Notes under the pieces: model-generated
Told to the model about the DNA's origin: nothing
Seen by the model: only the letters and a program-made list of their open reading frames with translations
The model's database searches: none
Shown here: one piece after another, positions 23,205 through 34,016 of the stretch
Layout: every line of letters begins with the position of its first letter
Position numbering within the stretch: the stretch's first letter is position 1
Program-made: the position numbers and the translations under genes
Assembly: GCA_025449115.1 (NCBI GenBank)
Contig: JAHLKC010000221.1
Location: 1 to 40,691, forward strand
DNA from: Chytridium lagenaria
Taxonomy: Eukaryota > Chytridiomycota > Chytridiomycetes > Chytridiales > Chytridiaceae
Reading direction: 5' to 3'
Length of the DNA: 40,691 bases

Positions 23205-25105
23205 CGTGTTTTTGAAAAGCATTGGCATCCAGGAACACATTGGTGAAGGTTTTAAGACGCTGACGCGTCGCTACAAATATCTATGCCGATGAACATCCCA
23301 TATTTTATATATAAACTACGATAATCCACCGAAACCGAGTGGTTAGGAGCATAAGAGGCCAGATCACGTTACTTGTAGCCTCAACACAGCAAGAGCTTTC
23401 ATTTGAGGTATTGCACTAGCGTCTGACGCCAGTTTGCGGGTACGACATCATGATTTTCCTGCATATGCTCAAGTTTACGTGAACTGACAGGATCACCACA
23501 TGCAAATGGGTTGAAACGTCAATCACGGTGGGGTCTTTGCTGATTACAAGGTATTAGGCATCCAGGAACACACTGGTGAAGGTTTCAAGACGCTGACGCG
23601 TCGCTACAATTATCTATGCCGATGAACATCCCATTTTTATATATAAACTACGAAAATCCACCGATACCGAGTGGTTAGGAGCATAAGAGGCCAGTTCACG
23701 TTACTTGTGGCCTCAACACATCAAGAGCTTTCACTTGAGGTATTGCACTAGCGTCTGACGCCAGTTTGTGGGTACGACATCATGATTTTCCTGCATATGC
23801 TCAAGTTTACGTGAACTGACGGGATCACCACATGCAAATGGGTTGAAACGTCAATCACGGTGGGGTCTTTGCTGATTACAAGGTATTAGGCATCCAGGAA
23901 CACATTGGTGAAGGTTTCAAGACGCTGACGCGTCGCTACAAATATCTATGCCGATGAACATCCCATATTTTATATATAAACTACGATAATCCACCGAAAC
24001 CGAGTGGTTAGGAGCATAAGAGGCCAGTTCACGTTACTTGTAGCCTCAACACATCAAGAGCTTTCACTTGAGGTATTGCACTAGCGTCTGACGCCAGTTT
24101 GCGGGTACGACATCATGATTTTCCTGCATATGCTCAAGTTTACGTGAACTGACGGATCACCACATGCAAATGGGTTGAAACGTCAATCACGGTGGGGTCT
24201 TTGCTGATTACAAGGTATTAGGCATCCAGGAACACACTGGTGAAGGTTTCAAGACGCTGACGCGTCGCTACAATTATCTATGCCGATGAACATCCCATTT
24301 TTATATATAAATACGAAAATCCACCGATACCGAGTGGTTAGGAGCATAAGAGGCCAGTTCACGTTACTTGTGGCCTCAACACATCAAGAGCTTTCACTTG
24401 AGGTATTGCACTAGCGTCTGACGCCAGTTTGTGGGTACGACATCATGATTTTCCTGCATATGCTCAAGTTTACGTGAACTGACGGGATCACCACATGCAA
24501 ATGGGTTGAAACGTCAATCACGGTGGGGTCTTTGCTGATTACAAGGTATTAGGCATCCAGGAACACATTGGTGAAGGTTTCAAGACGCTGACGCGTCGCT
24601 ACAAATATCTATGCCGATGAACATCCCATATTTTATATATAAACTACGATAATCCACCGAAACCGAGTGGTTAGGAGCATAAGAGGCCAGTTCACGTTAC
24701 TTGTAGCCTCAACACATCAAGAGCTTTCACTTGAGGTATTGCACTAGCGTCTGACGCCAGTTTGCGGGTACGACATCATGATTTTCCTGCATATGCTCAA
24801 GTTTACGTGAACTGACGGGATCACCACATGCAAATGGGTTGAAACGTCAATCACGGTGGGGTCTTTGCTGATTACAAGGTATTAGGCATCCAGGAACACA
24901 TTGGTGAAGGTTTCAAGACGCTGACGCGTCGCTACAATATCTATGCCGATGAACATCCCATTTTTATATATAAACTACGATAATCCACCGATACCGAGTG
25001 GTTAGGAGCATAAGACGCCAGTTCACGTTACTTGTAGCCTCAACACATCAAGAGCTTTCACTTGAGGTATTGCACTAGCGTCTGACGCCAGTTTGCGGGT
25101 GTGCA
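23205..25105. repeat. 333-bp satellite in element B with alternating unit types
   Basis: The phrase CATCCAGGAACACA recurs near 23227, 23560, 23891, 24222, 24554 and 24890, a 330-335 bp period with almost 6 units. Units 1, 3 and 5 share CCCATATTTTATATATAAAC and CACCGAAACCGAG. Units 2 and 4 share CCCATTTTTATATATAA and CACCGATACCGAG; the last unit is a mixture. The array is therefore dimeric (about 665 bp). It lies between the transposase start and the inverted half-gene, where element A has its divergent promoters. No long open frame exists. Confidence 0.93.
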
Positions 25106-25445
25106 TTAAACACATAGAAAGTTATATCAAAATTTTAGATGTATCCACGTGGCAATATAAGCCGGTAATATATTCGCACTTTTTTATTGTTTTTAGCGCA
25201 TTTAATAACATACATAGAACAGACGAATTTATTATACAAATGCAGCAAAATCTTGCAATAGGTGGATATTTCAAGTACAAATCAGCTATGTGTCTGGAAA
25301 AGTTAAACAACTACGTGTCACCATGTTGGTTGTTTAAACCAATTTTATCGGCGTAGATCCTTGCAGGGGGTCTTCCTTCATAAAGGGACATCCAAAGCTG
25401 CAACAGTTCCTAAATAATGTTAATTTTCTTAGTAAAGATAATAAT
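25106..25445. other. Spacer between satellite and inverted half-gene
   Basis: AT-rich. An 87-codon open frame on the plus strand (25093-25356) has no recognisable motif and partly overlaps the satellite; I do not call it a gene. It is near one expected boundary of the inverted segment. Confidence 0.45.
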
Positions 25446-28164
25446 CAAAGTCACTTACATCCCAAATCTCCTCCTGCTATTACTTGAAGTTAAATTCAAC
25501 CCCAACCCGAAGGCAAATGATAACAGTTCGTCCTTGGGGGATTGTTTTGTTACGACTAAATTAATTAAGGGGTTAAAATTAGAAACTAAACGCTAAACTT
25601 ACAGTCCGGGAATTCAGGCGTTTCTTTCGCCTTTTTCGATTTTGCGAAGGAGCTACATAAAGATTAGCTGTGCTTTATCCTCTCTCCAACCAGCACGCTC
25701 TTCCTGATGTTTGCGTTTGGGTGCTCCACGTTTGACGATGACGGTTTCCGCGGTTCCTTCGGTTTCGGGGGTAGCAGTTCGCGATTCTGGTTTTTTAAAA
25801 AAAAAAATTGGAAATAAGAATAAATTTTTGTCCAAACATTAGCGAAAATGTACATCAGGTGGACAGCAACCGCCTCACCTTCACTTTCGGTTGCGACCTG
25901 TTTTCCCTTTGACGTCGGCAGCTCCTTTGAAGAGCTGGCGACACCTTACAAATAATTAGGGTACTTCAGAAAAATTATTTTTTGAATACTCACCTTCTCC
26001 CGAAGGAATCTCTGGCCCTGAAACAATAGCAAGTAAACGGTTAATTTCTAATAAACCTCATAAATAATTACCCTTCCCTTTGCCTTTAGTTGAAACGGGC
26101 AAACCTTTGGCTGATATATAAAGTCAGAAAAAGTAGTAGAATAGAGGAGATGGCCGTTAACGGGGGTAAGTAACCAGATTAAAGCGCAAACGACCGAAAA
26201 GGAAACGCAACGGCTGTGAAGGAAAAGAGCCATAAAGATGGCCAGTTCGTGATAACAAAAAAAATATAAAACACTTACATGATTTACAGCTTTAGGCGAC
26301 GTCGGCACCGTCTCATGGACTAAAAATAGAATGATATCAATTACGACATGAACAAAAGAAAAAGGGCACGAAAGTAAAACAATAAAAGTACTTACCCGTT
26401 TTGACTTTGCCGGAGAAATCGGTACCTCTTCGTGCTGTTCCTTGGCTAAAATTGTTTGAAAATTAGAGAAGCTAAAACTGGAGTAGACACCGGGAAAAAG
26501 TAAACATGGTTAAAGTCGGCAAGCCCGCCACACACATGTTTTATTTTGGTTTTCGAGGAATATAATAAATTTACGCACCTATTTTGGGGCTTTTCGGAGA
26601 TTTGGGGCTTTTCGGAGATTTAAGTACCTTTCTCACTTCTGCGGTGCTTCCATATAATCGGTAAGTTTAATAAACGGCTTATTGCTAAATAAATCTAACC
26701 CACCAGCTGCTGCCGCTTCCTCATGAATTCGACGGAACTCTTCTTCAACAGTTTCTGCCCTTTGGTTTAGCACGTTTTTAAAAATAAGTAATAAATCTTA
26801 CCTTCTCTTTGTCCGCGGCAACACGACTTCGGAGCCTTACCTATATAAAATCACATTGAAACTTCCGGTTATATATATTATGTAACGTTTTAAAACACCT
26901 TTCCAACGGGCGGCTCCTCCTCATACTCTCGGATGGCGGTCCTCCTTCGATTCCTCTTTTAGCGTGGTGAGCAAAGCTGAGTAAAAGTTAAAGCCTACCC
27001 TTCCTTCTCTGCTGTAAAGTTGCCGCTGGAGCTTTTCCTAAACAAATTCAGTAAGCGCAAAATAAAATAAACAAAAATGCGGTGAAAAAGGAGTAAGCGG
27101 CGGTAAACGGTTGAAAAACCCCATCTGTCCAGTAAATAAAAGCAGGGGAGGGCGGAAGATTACGCACCTTTTCTAACGGGTCGATCCTCGTATTCTTCCG
27201 ATGGCGTTCGTGGTCGGCTTTCAGCCTCCTCCTTCTTGTTTCTTCCGAATTTTGCTCACGTCGACCCGCAATGCAAGTGGATGACCTTTTGAGGCAATCT
27301 TAGGTTCTATACCCATTAGTTTAAATAAATTGTCGTCAACCTTCAATGTACTGTCCCAAGGCAGGCTTGTATTGCGCGTGGACCTCGTCGTTGTCACTGT
27401 CATCTTCTACGTAGATGGCTTTACTGCTACCGACTCTAAGCTTTGGAGAGCTAGGTCTGCGTTGCTCCTCGCCTCGAAGTAAGATTAATGTATGGAAGAA
27501 AAAAGCAGTACCTCCTCGAATTCTTTTCCTGTCTTCCAAACAATGCGAACTTGATTGTTATCGGTGACTTGATAGCTTGCAACGTTCGGATTTTGTTGAG
27601 TGTACCCGCACGGTAAGCGGCAAGATACTTCTCTTTGGCCTAACAACTTCATATCACTAAACAACAGAGCTTGCCTACCTCGGTAATCTTCGTACGTAAT
27701 GCTTCAGCTACGGCTGCATCTTCAATCAAATGCGGATCATTCGAATTGCTCCGGATAACGTCTTCTGCTCCGCCGTCATCCTATCTATGGCCTTCTTCTC
27801 CTCTGTGCTCAACTTAAAAAGTTGCTTCGCAACCCCCAAACACTAAGAAATGAGAGATTTAAGCAACACCATCTTACTTTTTTTCCGCCATCCTGGTTTC
27901 AATATGGTAGGTGCCTTTTGCTGAGCGAGACTCGCCTATAGTTGATGGCTGTCGTTGCGTCTGCTGGGCTAGGGGGGGCTGCGCTTGGGCGTGGGAACCG
28001 CCGCCATAACCATAGTCAAGACTCTTTCAATGGTCGCTTCACTTCAAGCTTCAGAAGCAAGGTTATGAGAGCACCACTGGAGCATGGTCATCTCTAATGT
28101 GGTTCTCAAGCATCTTTCTAGACGTGACGGAGGGGACGTCTTCAGCACAGCATGGACAGTACAT
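25446..28164 (-). pseudogene. 5' half of second gene of element B, inverted and decayed
   Basis: Starts MYCPCCAEDV at 28164, like MYCPCC at 11132 in element A, with His residues spaced as a C2H2-type finger. It then matches A in order: TYHIETRMAEKK before an intron (27881), QLFKLSTEEK, VAEALRTKITE before an intron, AKEKYLAAYR, VRIVWKTGKEFEE, an acidic exon SKAIYVEDDSDNDE (about 27400), and many short Lys/Glu-rich exons to about 25446. Frame changes occur near 28075, 27837, 27775 and 27612, so the product is not intact. Two short exons look duplicated (PSEEYEDRPVRK near 27190 and REYEEEPPVGK near 26920). The 3' half lies on the opposite strand downstream of its own start. Confidence 0.7.
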
Positions 28165-28734
28165 TTTCTTCGTCGAATTTTTTTACGTACGTAATACTAA
28201 TGTCGCACTATCAGACGTAACTTTGACTTTCACGATGGTTATTCTTTTACTGACTAAACCGTCTGTGACCGGTATAAACCAAATGAGACAACCAAATGAG
28301 TGATTCATACGAAGGCGGTGGGGTACGCAAGTATTCCATCGTCTTTTGTACAGACAATCAAATATAGAAGCGCCACATGAAGTTATAATATTTTAGAGTC
28401 TATGGCCAAAAGGCAAATGTTTGAAGTTGATGTGATAAAATAAACCTATCTTAGCTTACCGCAGCAGCTAGCTGTATACGTATACCTACGTACCAGACCA
28501 CAAACCTGTTTTAAAAGTTTACGATTCGATGGACTCAAGATATTGAAATATTTCATTAATCACCTTAACGGCTGTGGTATACGGCCGTTTGCGTTTATTT
28601 ATGGCAATATATGGTTTAATGCGTTATTCTATGGTTGTTTGCGGTAACGTGCGCTTATGTACGGTTGTCAACTTTTTTTATATGACAGCATCATACGGTG
28701 TTGGAAGAAAATTTAAAGGCATACGATGGTTTGA
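28165..28734. other. Inversion-breakpoint interval of element B
   Basis: Lies between the two head-to-head halves of the second gene. At 28168-28185 it has CTTCGTCGAATTTTTTTAC, matching the inner part of the element's terminal repeat. Near 28575-28670 it has TATACGGCCGTTTGCGTTTA and ACGGTTGTC units of B type. No continuous gene is seen. In element A the corresponding junction falls in or near intron 13502-13977. Confidence 0.55.
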
Positions 28735-30371
28735 CAACAGAGCTTTTTGACTTGTGCAGACATATCAACATACCGATGAGCCTTGGTGGACATGATGATG
28801 AACATGGGGAAGGGGGTTCCAATACAACCTTGGTGAGAACTCTGTAACATACTCAAATCCAGATCATCTTCACTGACACGGTAAATTAACTATTTATCCA
28901 ATAAAGCTGCAGGGTCCAGAAGCCACTCGGAGCCAACTTACAGCGAAGACGACAACGAAACTGTTACTGCAGGCATGATGGCGGTTGATGCCGCTAACGA
29001 GGAATCAAGAATACTGCTCCACCGGCTCCTTCTCTTCCTGTCCCCATTGAAGGAGCATATAAGATTCGGAGTGGTCAAGTGATGCATGATGGTATACTGG
29101 TGGGAAAGATCTAACAAGTTTGCTAACACCCTACTTTTATAGAGAGTGTGAAGCAGTCAAACAACAGAAGGAATGCATTTTCAAATGCTAACTCGACAAG
29201 CTCTAACATAACTCCTTTTTCCGTCGACATTGGGAGCATCTTGTTCAGACGGTCAGTCCCATTGCTATCGGTTTGAACATTTTTAGAAACTAATATAAAA
29301 AACAGGCTGATAACATGAGTAGAAAGATTGACGCTGGCATTGTCTTATTAGCTACGTACCCTGAGGCTTTGGCTGCAAAAGCATACATGTCACCAGGCTT
29401 TCAAAAGCATGTTCCAGGTAAGGATTCAAGGTATATTGTGGTGTATAGTCATTGTACGGCTGGTAACGGTGGTAAACTGCCGCATACAATGATGTACGGC
29501 TACATACGGTTGTATACTGTAGTGTGCGTTTGTATACTGTAGTATGCGGCAGTACACTGTAGTGTGCGGCAGTATAATGTAGTGTGCGGTAGTATACTGT
29601 TGTATACTGTGCATTTATTTGATGTTTTGGCTGACAATTAAAATATTAAATTAACTTATTTTTGATTAGGGTTCGGTGTTAACGAGCTCAAAAGGCTGAA
29701 CGACTGTTTCATTGTTAGCGTTGGCGGCAAGAATTTGCAGACTGCTGCTGCACAACAAGACAGTCTCGTCCTTCTTATACACGAAAACAACTTGACTCAG
29801 AGAACGCTTGCATCTAACTTCTCTTATCTACGTCAAGCGCAAGACAATATGCAGAAAAGTTTTGAATCCTCTCTTTGGCGTTGAAGGAAAGACTTGACAA
29901 CTTCGACGAAAAACTTGAAACTATTAGGGGATCTGTGGATGCCTTAACAAACAGCAGCAACTGTAAGTTTTTCTTGCTTCAAGCACTTTAGTAATTAGTT
30001 TTCATGACAAAGCACAACGAAGAGTCTCCTCAGCTTCTTTTGAGCATGACGTTGCTGTAGCCAATAACCGCGTGCGCCGACCAGGAGTAAGACCATTGCC
30101 ACGATTTTCAGAGTCCCCACCTCGCAGGTCTCGACGAATCTTATCTGAGGAACTGCCCCCGTCACCACCTCGCCGGTCTCAGCGTATTCGAAATTCAGCT
30201 AGCTTTTCTCCTGACAAGGGAAGAGCTAGAAGCCTGTCACGTGGTAGTTTGAGGGGATCAACATCTCGTTTACGCGACCGTTCGCGTACAAACTTGAGTT
30301 ACACCTCTTCGGATAGCGACATATCTCCTAACAAAGCTCGCAGGTACAACGCCAGGAATTATAGACGTTGA
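28735..30371 (+). pseudogene. 3' half of second gene of element B
   Basis: Matches the second gene of element A in order: GGHDDEHGEGG; PVPIEGAYKIRSGQ (about 29030); ESVKQSNNRRNAFSNANS (about 29140); MSRKIDAGIVLLATYPEALA then AKAYMSPGFQKHVPG (29315-29417); intron 29418-29669; FGVNELKRLNDCFIVSVGG (29670 on); ALKERLDNFDEKLE coiled region; and a Ser/Arg-rich tail (PPRRSRR, SRGSLRGSTSRLRDRS) ending at 30371. Frame changes occur near 29015 and near 29870, where LWR-stop and SLALKERLD are in different frames. Without the 5' half on the same strand it cannot make the full protein except by trans-splicing, which is speculation. Confidence 0.7.
29418..29669 (+). repeat. Intron with GTATACTGTAGTGTGCGG array
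   Basis: 252-nt intron at the same site as 14749-14976 in element A. It contains about seven TATACTGTAGTGTGCGGCAG-like units (29500-29605) and none of the GGTCTACGGCCGTGTATGGA units of A. Confidence 0.85.
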
Positions 30372-31239
30372 ACTAATGGTGCTGTACGTTGATGTCAAAA
30401 TTACGTTAATATATTTTATCAAAGTCCCAATTTTGTGCAGAATGTATTTATTTCTGGAGTTTAGAGAGAAAAAATCGTGAACATCTTCAAAAATAAAATA
30501 CAAGAGTATGTATAGGAACGTTCACGAAGTATGCATTGATTCCACTATACGTACGTACATGCACGTTTGCGTACGTTTACGTACACTTGTGCACTCGTCT
30601 TACATTTACGTGCGCAAATGTACGCACACGTACGCACGCGTACAGAAACGCACGTGTACGCACGTAAGCGTACGTACACGCGACAAAACGTATTATACCT
30701 GCATTGGCAGTGTCAACATTCTGCGACAGTCAGCGTATACACAAAGAATATGACCACAAATTCAGTATAGTTTGACAAAAGCAAAAAAGGTAAAAATACC
30801 TTTGTGGAAAAGAGTATTGCGGTCTGACGTCAATGTTTGTACTGAACACTGTGTATGTGGGCTAAATAGGAAGAACGTTTTCTTTATGCACACGTGGCTT
30901 ATGAGTCCTAATAATTTTTAAGTACGACTGTAATGAATATATATTCAGATTAAAAGCTTTAGGTTAAGGTAAAGTCCTTATGGTGGAGAAACAGAAGACT
31001 CCCGTAGATGGCCGTTTACGGCGCTATAGTATAGTTCGATGCAAATCCTGTGGTACTGTCTGAATTCTGTAAAATAAAGAAATTTCCATTGCGTGACCGA
31101 AAATTCAGCTCCCCGTATGATGAAAAATTTACGTATTTGGCGGTATTCTGCCGCATTTAATAAGTGGCGAATATTGTGTGACCAACGAATTGATTTGGTG
31201 CAAAAGCGGCAGCATACGCCGATTTACGGCAAACTATAT
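30372..31239. repeat. Right subterminal region of element B
   Basis: Contains a CGTACG/TACGTACACGTACGC-rich tract at 30540-30690, whose open frames on the plus strand are repeat translations, and isolated GATGGCCGTTTACGGCG (31006) and TACGTATTTGGCGGTATTC (31131) units. No gene is seen. Confidence 0.65.
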
Positions 31240-31296
31240 CCAAATTCGACGAAATTTTTTTAGTTGTCGTCGGTTTTGTACTATGGGATATAACCC
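31240..31296 (-). repeat. Element B right terminal inverted repeat
   Basis: AAATTCGACGAAATTTTTTT, AGTTGTCGTCGGTTTT and GTACTATGGGATATAACCC, ending at 31296. Followed by the duplication AAATGTTG at 31297-31304. Confidence 0.88.
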
Positions 31297-32015
31297 AAAT
31301 GTTGCCACTCGGGTGGCACCCGCCCACGTTCTAAAGATGGTTCTCCTTGGACTGGGTTCATTGTCAACGACATGGTCATGGTTAATCCTCGGATCTAAAT
31401 GAAAAATGTAATTAGATAATAAAAGTGAAGCTAGAAAGAGGCAACCTTGGTAGACAGCTCTAAATGTGTCCCGCAGCAAGCCTCTAGAGAAAAAATTGTT
31501 CTCATTGGAGAAAGGAAATGTGATGGAATGCTCATCCACTGGCATCACGGCAGGAGGAAGTTGAATTTCATTGGCATCATCCAGGCCAATGTGATAGGGT
31601 GTGGCGGTAGTGAGGAGATCCATGGGAAAAGAGGTCGCATGAGGTAGAGGTGCAGCTGCACCATCAACCTCTTCCAAAAAGCCAGATTGCCTCAGAAACT
31701 CATCGCATTCTCTCACGGCAACATCTCCAAGAAGCTTCCACATCCAATACATCATCTACAGGAATGAGTTAGAAGATCACAAATGATGTGGATAACTTAC
31801 AATATTCATGGAATCAACCACCCTCTAAACTGTGCCACAATGACATTGACCTGGTCAATGATGGTGGGCTATTGCATGCGTTATTCTGTGGATGTAGTGG
31901 AGCAGGATGTAGAATCTGATTTTCTGGCAGAGTGCTGTAGCCAATGCCTGACGAATACGCTTCCGTAACAACCCACACTAAAGGTTTGCCAGAATCCCTG
32001 TGCGTTTGCTGCCAT
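31297..32015 (-). CDS. Host gene, 5' exons (unrecognised protein)
   Basis: Likely start at 32015 (MAANAQGFWQTF), with small exons to about 31851 (PTIIDQ), then a firm exon 31755-31446 (MMYWMWKLLGDVAVRECDEF ..) and an exon from 31394 that is cut by element B. Joining 31297 to 18124 (one target copy) rebuilds that 105-nt exon, ending AGATRVATFAD before donor GTAAG at 18117. Sequence after the start is Pro/Asp-rich without a recognised domain. The first two exons are less certain than the third. Insertion of B here would add the whole element to the transcript or truncate the protein. Confidence 0.55.
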
Positions 32016-32213
32016 TGCAGCTTCACAGTGCTTGAGTGTGCTCCTTCAGCTTGAAGGCAAACATAAAAGAGAGACTGTGTGGGGAGTATAGAGTTTAGGA
32101 TGATAAAACAAAGATTAATTCTTTATCAGTGCGTTATGTTAATGTTTAGACAGAATGCGCAAGAGATATTGCAGAGAGTACAGGATTGAACTGATACTTC
32201 CACTTGGAGGGGG

Positions 32214-32222
32214 CTTTTTATA
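32214..32222 (-). promoter_or_regulatory. TATA box of host gene
   Basis: TATAAAAAG on the minus strand, in the context GACTATAAAAAGCCCCC, about 200 bp upstream of the proposed start codon at 32015. A transcription start near 32185 would be expected. Confidence 0.6.
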
Positions 32223-32278
32223 GTCATTTTCAATTAAAGTCCTCTGGGAACTTAAAGTGCACGTGCTTCTTACTCAGA

Positions 32279-32476
32279 TGATGAGACATTTCTATATAAC
32301 GCCTTTGACGGCACTTCTCAGCTTCCGTTGCTTCTCAGGTGGCTGTAACATAGATGAGACATTTTCTTATGACGAGGCCTTTGACGGCACTTCTCAGCTT
32401 CCGTTGCTTCTCACGGTGGCTGTAACATAGATGAGACATTTTCTATATGACGCCTTTGACCACTTCTCAGCTTCCA
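32279..32476. repeat. 75-bp tandem repeat upstream of host gene, 2.6 copies
   Basis: Units start GATGAGACATTT near 32279, 32353 and 32430, each with GCCTTTGACGGCACTTCTCA and CTTCCGTTGCTTCTCA; the last unit is truncated. Position 60-260 bp upstream of the TATA box suggests possible promoter repeats. Confidence 0.85.
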
Positions 32477-33560
32477 TAAGGTCTTTACGCCATTATTTAA
32501 ACCTAACGCATAAACCAAATTGCTGACAACCTATAAGTATCTACCTATATACCATACTACCCATTCTAATCACAGTTTTAAAAAAAAATGCCAACCTCCA
32601 CTATTTATCCGCACACTTTAATTCTATAGGGGATTGTAATACTACTTTAAAATATTATTAAAAAAGAAAAGAAAGAAAGAAACATTAAGAAAAGAAAGTA
32701 AAAAAAAGAATAATAAAAGGCTGGGTGGCCACCCTACTTGAGTCGAAGAGCACGGTGATGAATCGTGCTCTTTGTTGAAGCTATTTTTAAAAAAAAAGGG
32801 ACAAGTTAAACTAAAAATGTCCTACCATCACTAGGTGACAGCAGGTATGTATATCTACATCATCCCCCGTAAGCCAACACTGCGTCAATAAATAAACCCT
32901 CAGAAAACCAACACTACATTCTGGTGAAGGTGGATAAGTCCATAGCCTAGTCAGCTTACACTGACTTACCATTAGAGTCCACCAACTCCACTGCGTCAAA
33001 GACGCATTCCCTCGTAAACCCAAGTTGCGTCAAAGATGTGTAATACCCTCAGAAAACCATCATACTGGTGAAGGTGGATAAGTCCATAGCCTAGTCAGCT
33101 TACACTGACTTACCATTAGAGTCCACCAACTCCACTGCGTCAAAGACGCATTCCCTCGTAAACCAACCATGAATCAATGAGAACCTGACGCCAGAAACCA
33201 AGAGACCAGGAGACCAGGAGAGAAGACCAGGAGACCGGAGAGGAGACCAGGAGACCGGAATGCAAGGGTGGCCATCTCCAAGAACAGTGGAGAACGGGTA
33301 ATCAACCACATTCTTTAAAAATATCATAAAACAAAATAAATAAAAATATATCAAAAAAACAATTATGATAAAAGAAACACAATATAAAATATATAACTAT
33401 AATTAAAATACTAAAAAAGCTGTTAGATCAAGGTGACAATGGTTGCTGAAGTTACCCCGTCCCTGAATTTAATTAAATATACAGTCATGAAAAAAGTCAT
33501 CAAATTTAAACAAAGAGTGGATAAAACAAATGTACTTACACATTAGATTGTCACATCCAG
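32477..33560. repeat. Non-coding stretch with a 2-copy direct repeat and GGAGACCA microsatellite
   Basis: A block of about 115 bp with GTGAAGGTGGATAAGTCCAT and CTTACACTGACTTACCATTA occurs at about 32908-33025 and again at about 33039-33165. It is followed by a (GGAGACCA)n-like tract at 33200-33260. A/G-rich runs lie at 32640-32720. No gene is seen. Confidence 0.75.
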
Positions 33561-33569
33561 AACACCATG

Positions 33570-34015
33570 GCGCAGTTTTAAAAAGCATTCCAGCATCGTG
33601 ACAGTATGTACGATGTTTCTTACTAAGTCACCAAAAAAAAAACCCCTCGGGACCCCTATGTACCTCGGAATTTACGTTCAAGTCAACAACTGATATACGA
33701 ATAACCCTTTCGGAGGTCAAAGTCATTGAAAATATAATTAATAAGGTGGTACAAGGCGTTATCAAAACGCTCAGATGTGCTGTTATCTATAGCTGTGCAA
33801 CATTTGAACAGGATTTATCCGGCCGTTTTTGCGCTACATTGGATTAAATTCAACTAATTATTAATTAATAAATTTTTTGAACTTCAAATGCTCATACGGC
33901 AGTCACTTTTGCGAATTTCGACCGGGTAAAAAGTATTCCAGCATCGTGACGGTATGTACAACTTTTCTTACTAAGTCAACAAAAAAAAAAACCCTTGGGG
34001 ACCCCTATGTACCCT
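33570..34015. repeat. 85-bp direct repeat pair
   Basis: ATTCCAGCATCGTGACAGTA..TTTCTTACTAAGTCA..GACCCCTATGTACC at about 33576-33663 recurs with few differences at about 33928-34013, 350 bp apart. Between them the sequence is AT-rich with no gene. Confidence 0.8.
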
Positions 34016-34016
34016 A

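Larger units (their letters stand above)
18133..31296. mobile_element. Element B: KDZ-type DNA transposon, 13.2 kb, probably defective
   Basis: Left end GGGATAAATACCAAGGTC then AAAACCGACGACAACT and TTCGTCGATTT; right end, reverse complemented, GGGTTATATCCCATAGTAC then AAAACCGACGACAACT and TTCGTCGAATTT. Flanked by identical 8-bp AAATGTTG. Order: left tandem repeats (18340-18960), minus-strand transposase (19284-22891), 333-bp satellite (23205-25105), inverted 5' half of the second gene (about 25446-28164, minus), 3' half (about 28735-30371, plus), right subterminal CGTACG-rich region. Several coding frames are broken, so mobility would need a transposase supplied from elsewhere. It splits a host exon 7 bp before its donor. 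Confidence 0.88.

Noticed and set aside
23205..25105. CRISPR array
   Set aside because: Regular spacing comes from contiguous 333-bp tandem units, not short repeats with unique spacers, and the DNA is eukaryotic.
30508..30770. Plus-strand Thr/Arg-rich frames
   Set aside because: Translations of a CGTACG-rich subterminal tract, open in several frames.
3891..32015. Alternative genetic code with TGA read as Trp
   Set aside because: Only one host exon supports it, other exons use TGG freely, and the transposase ends and frames fit the standard code.
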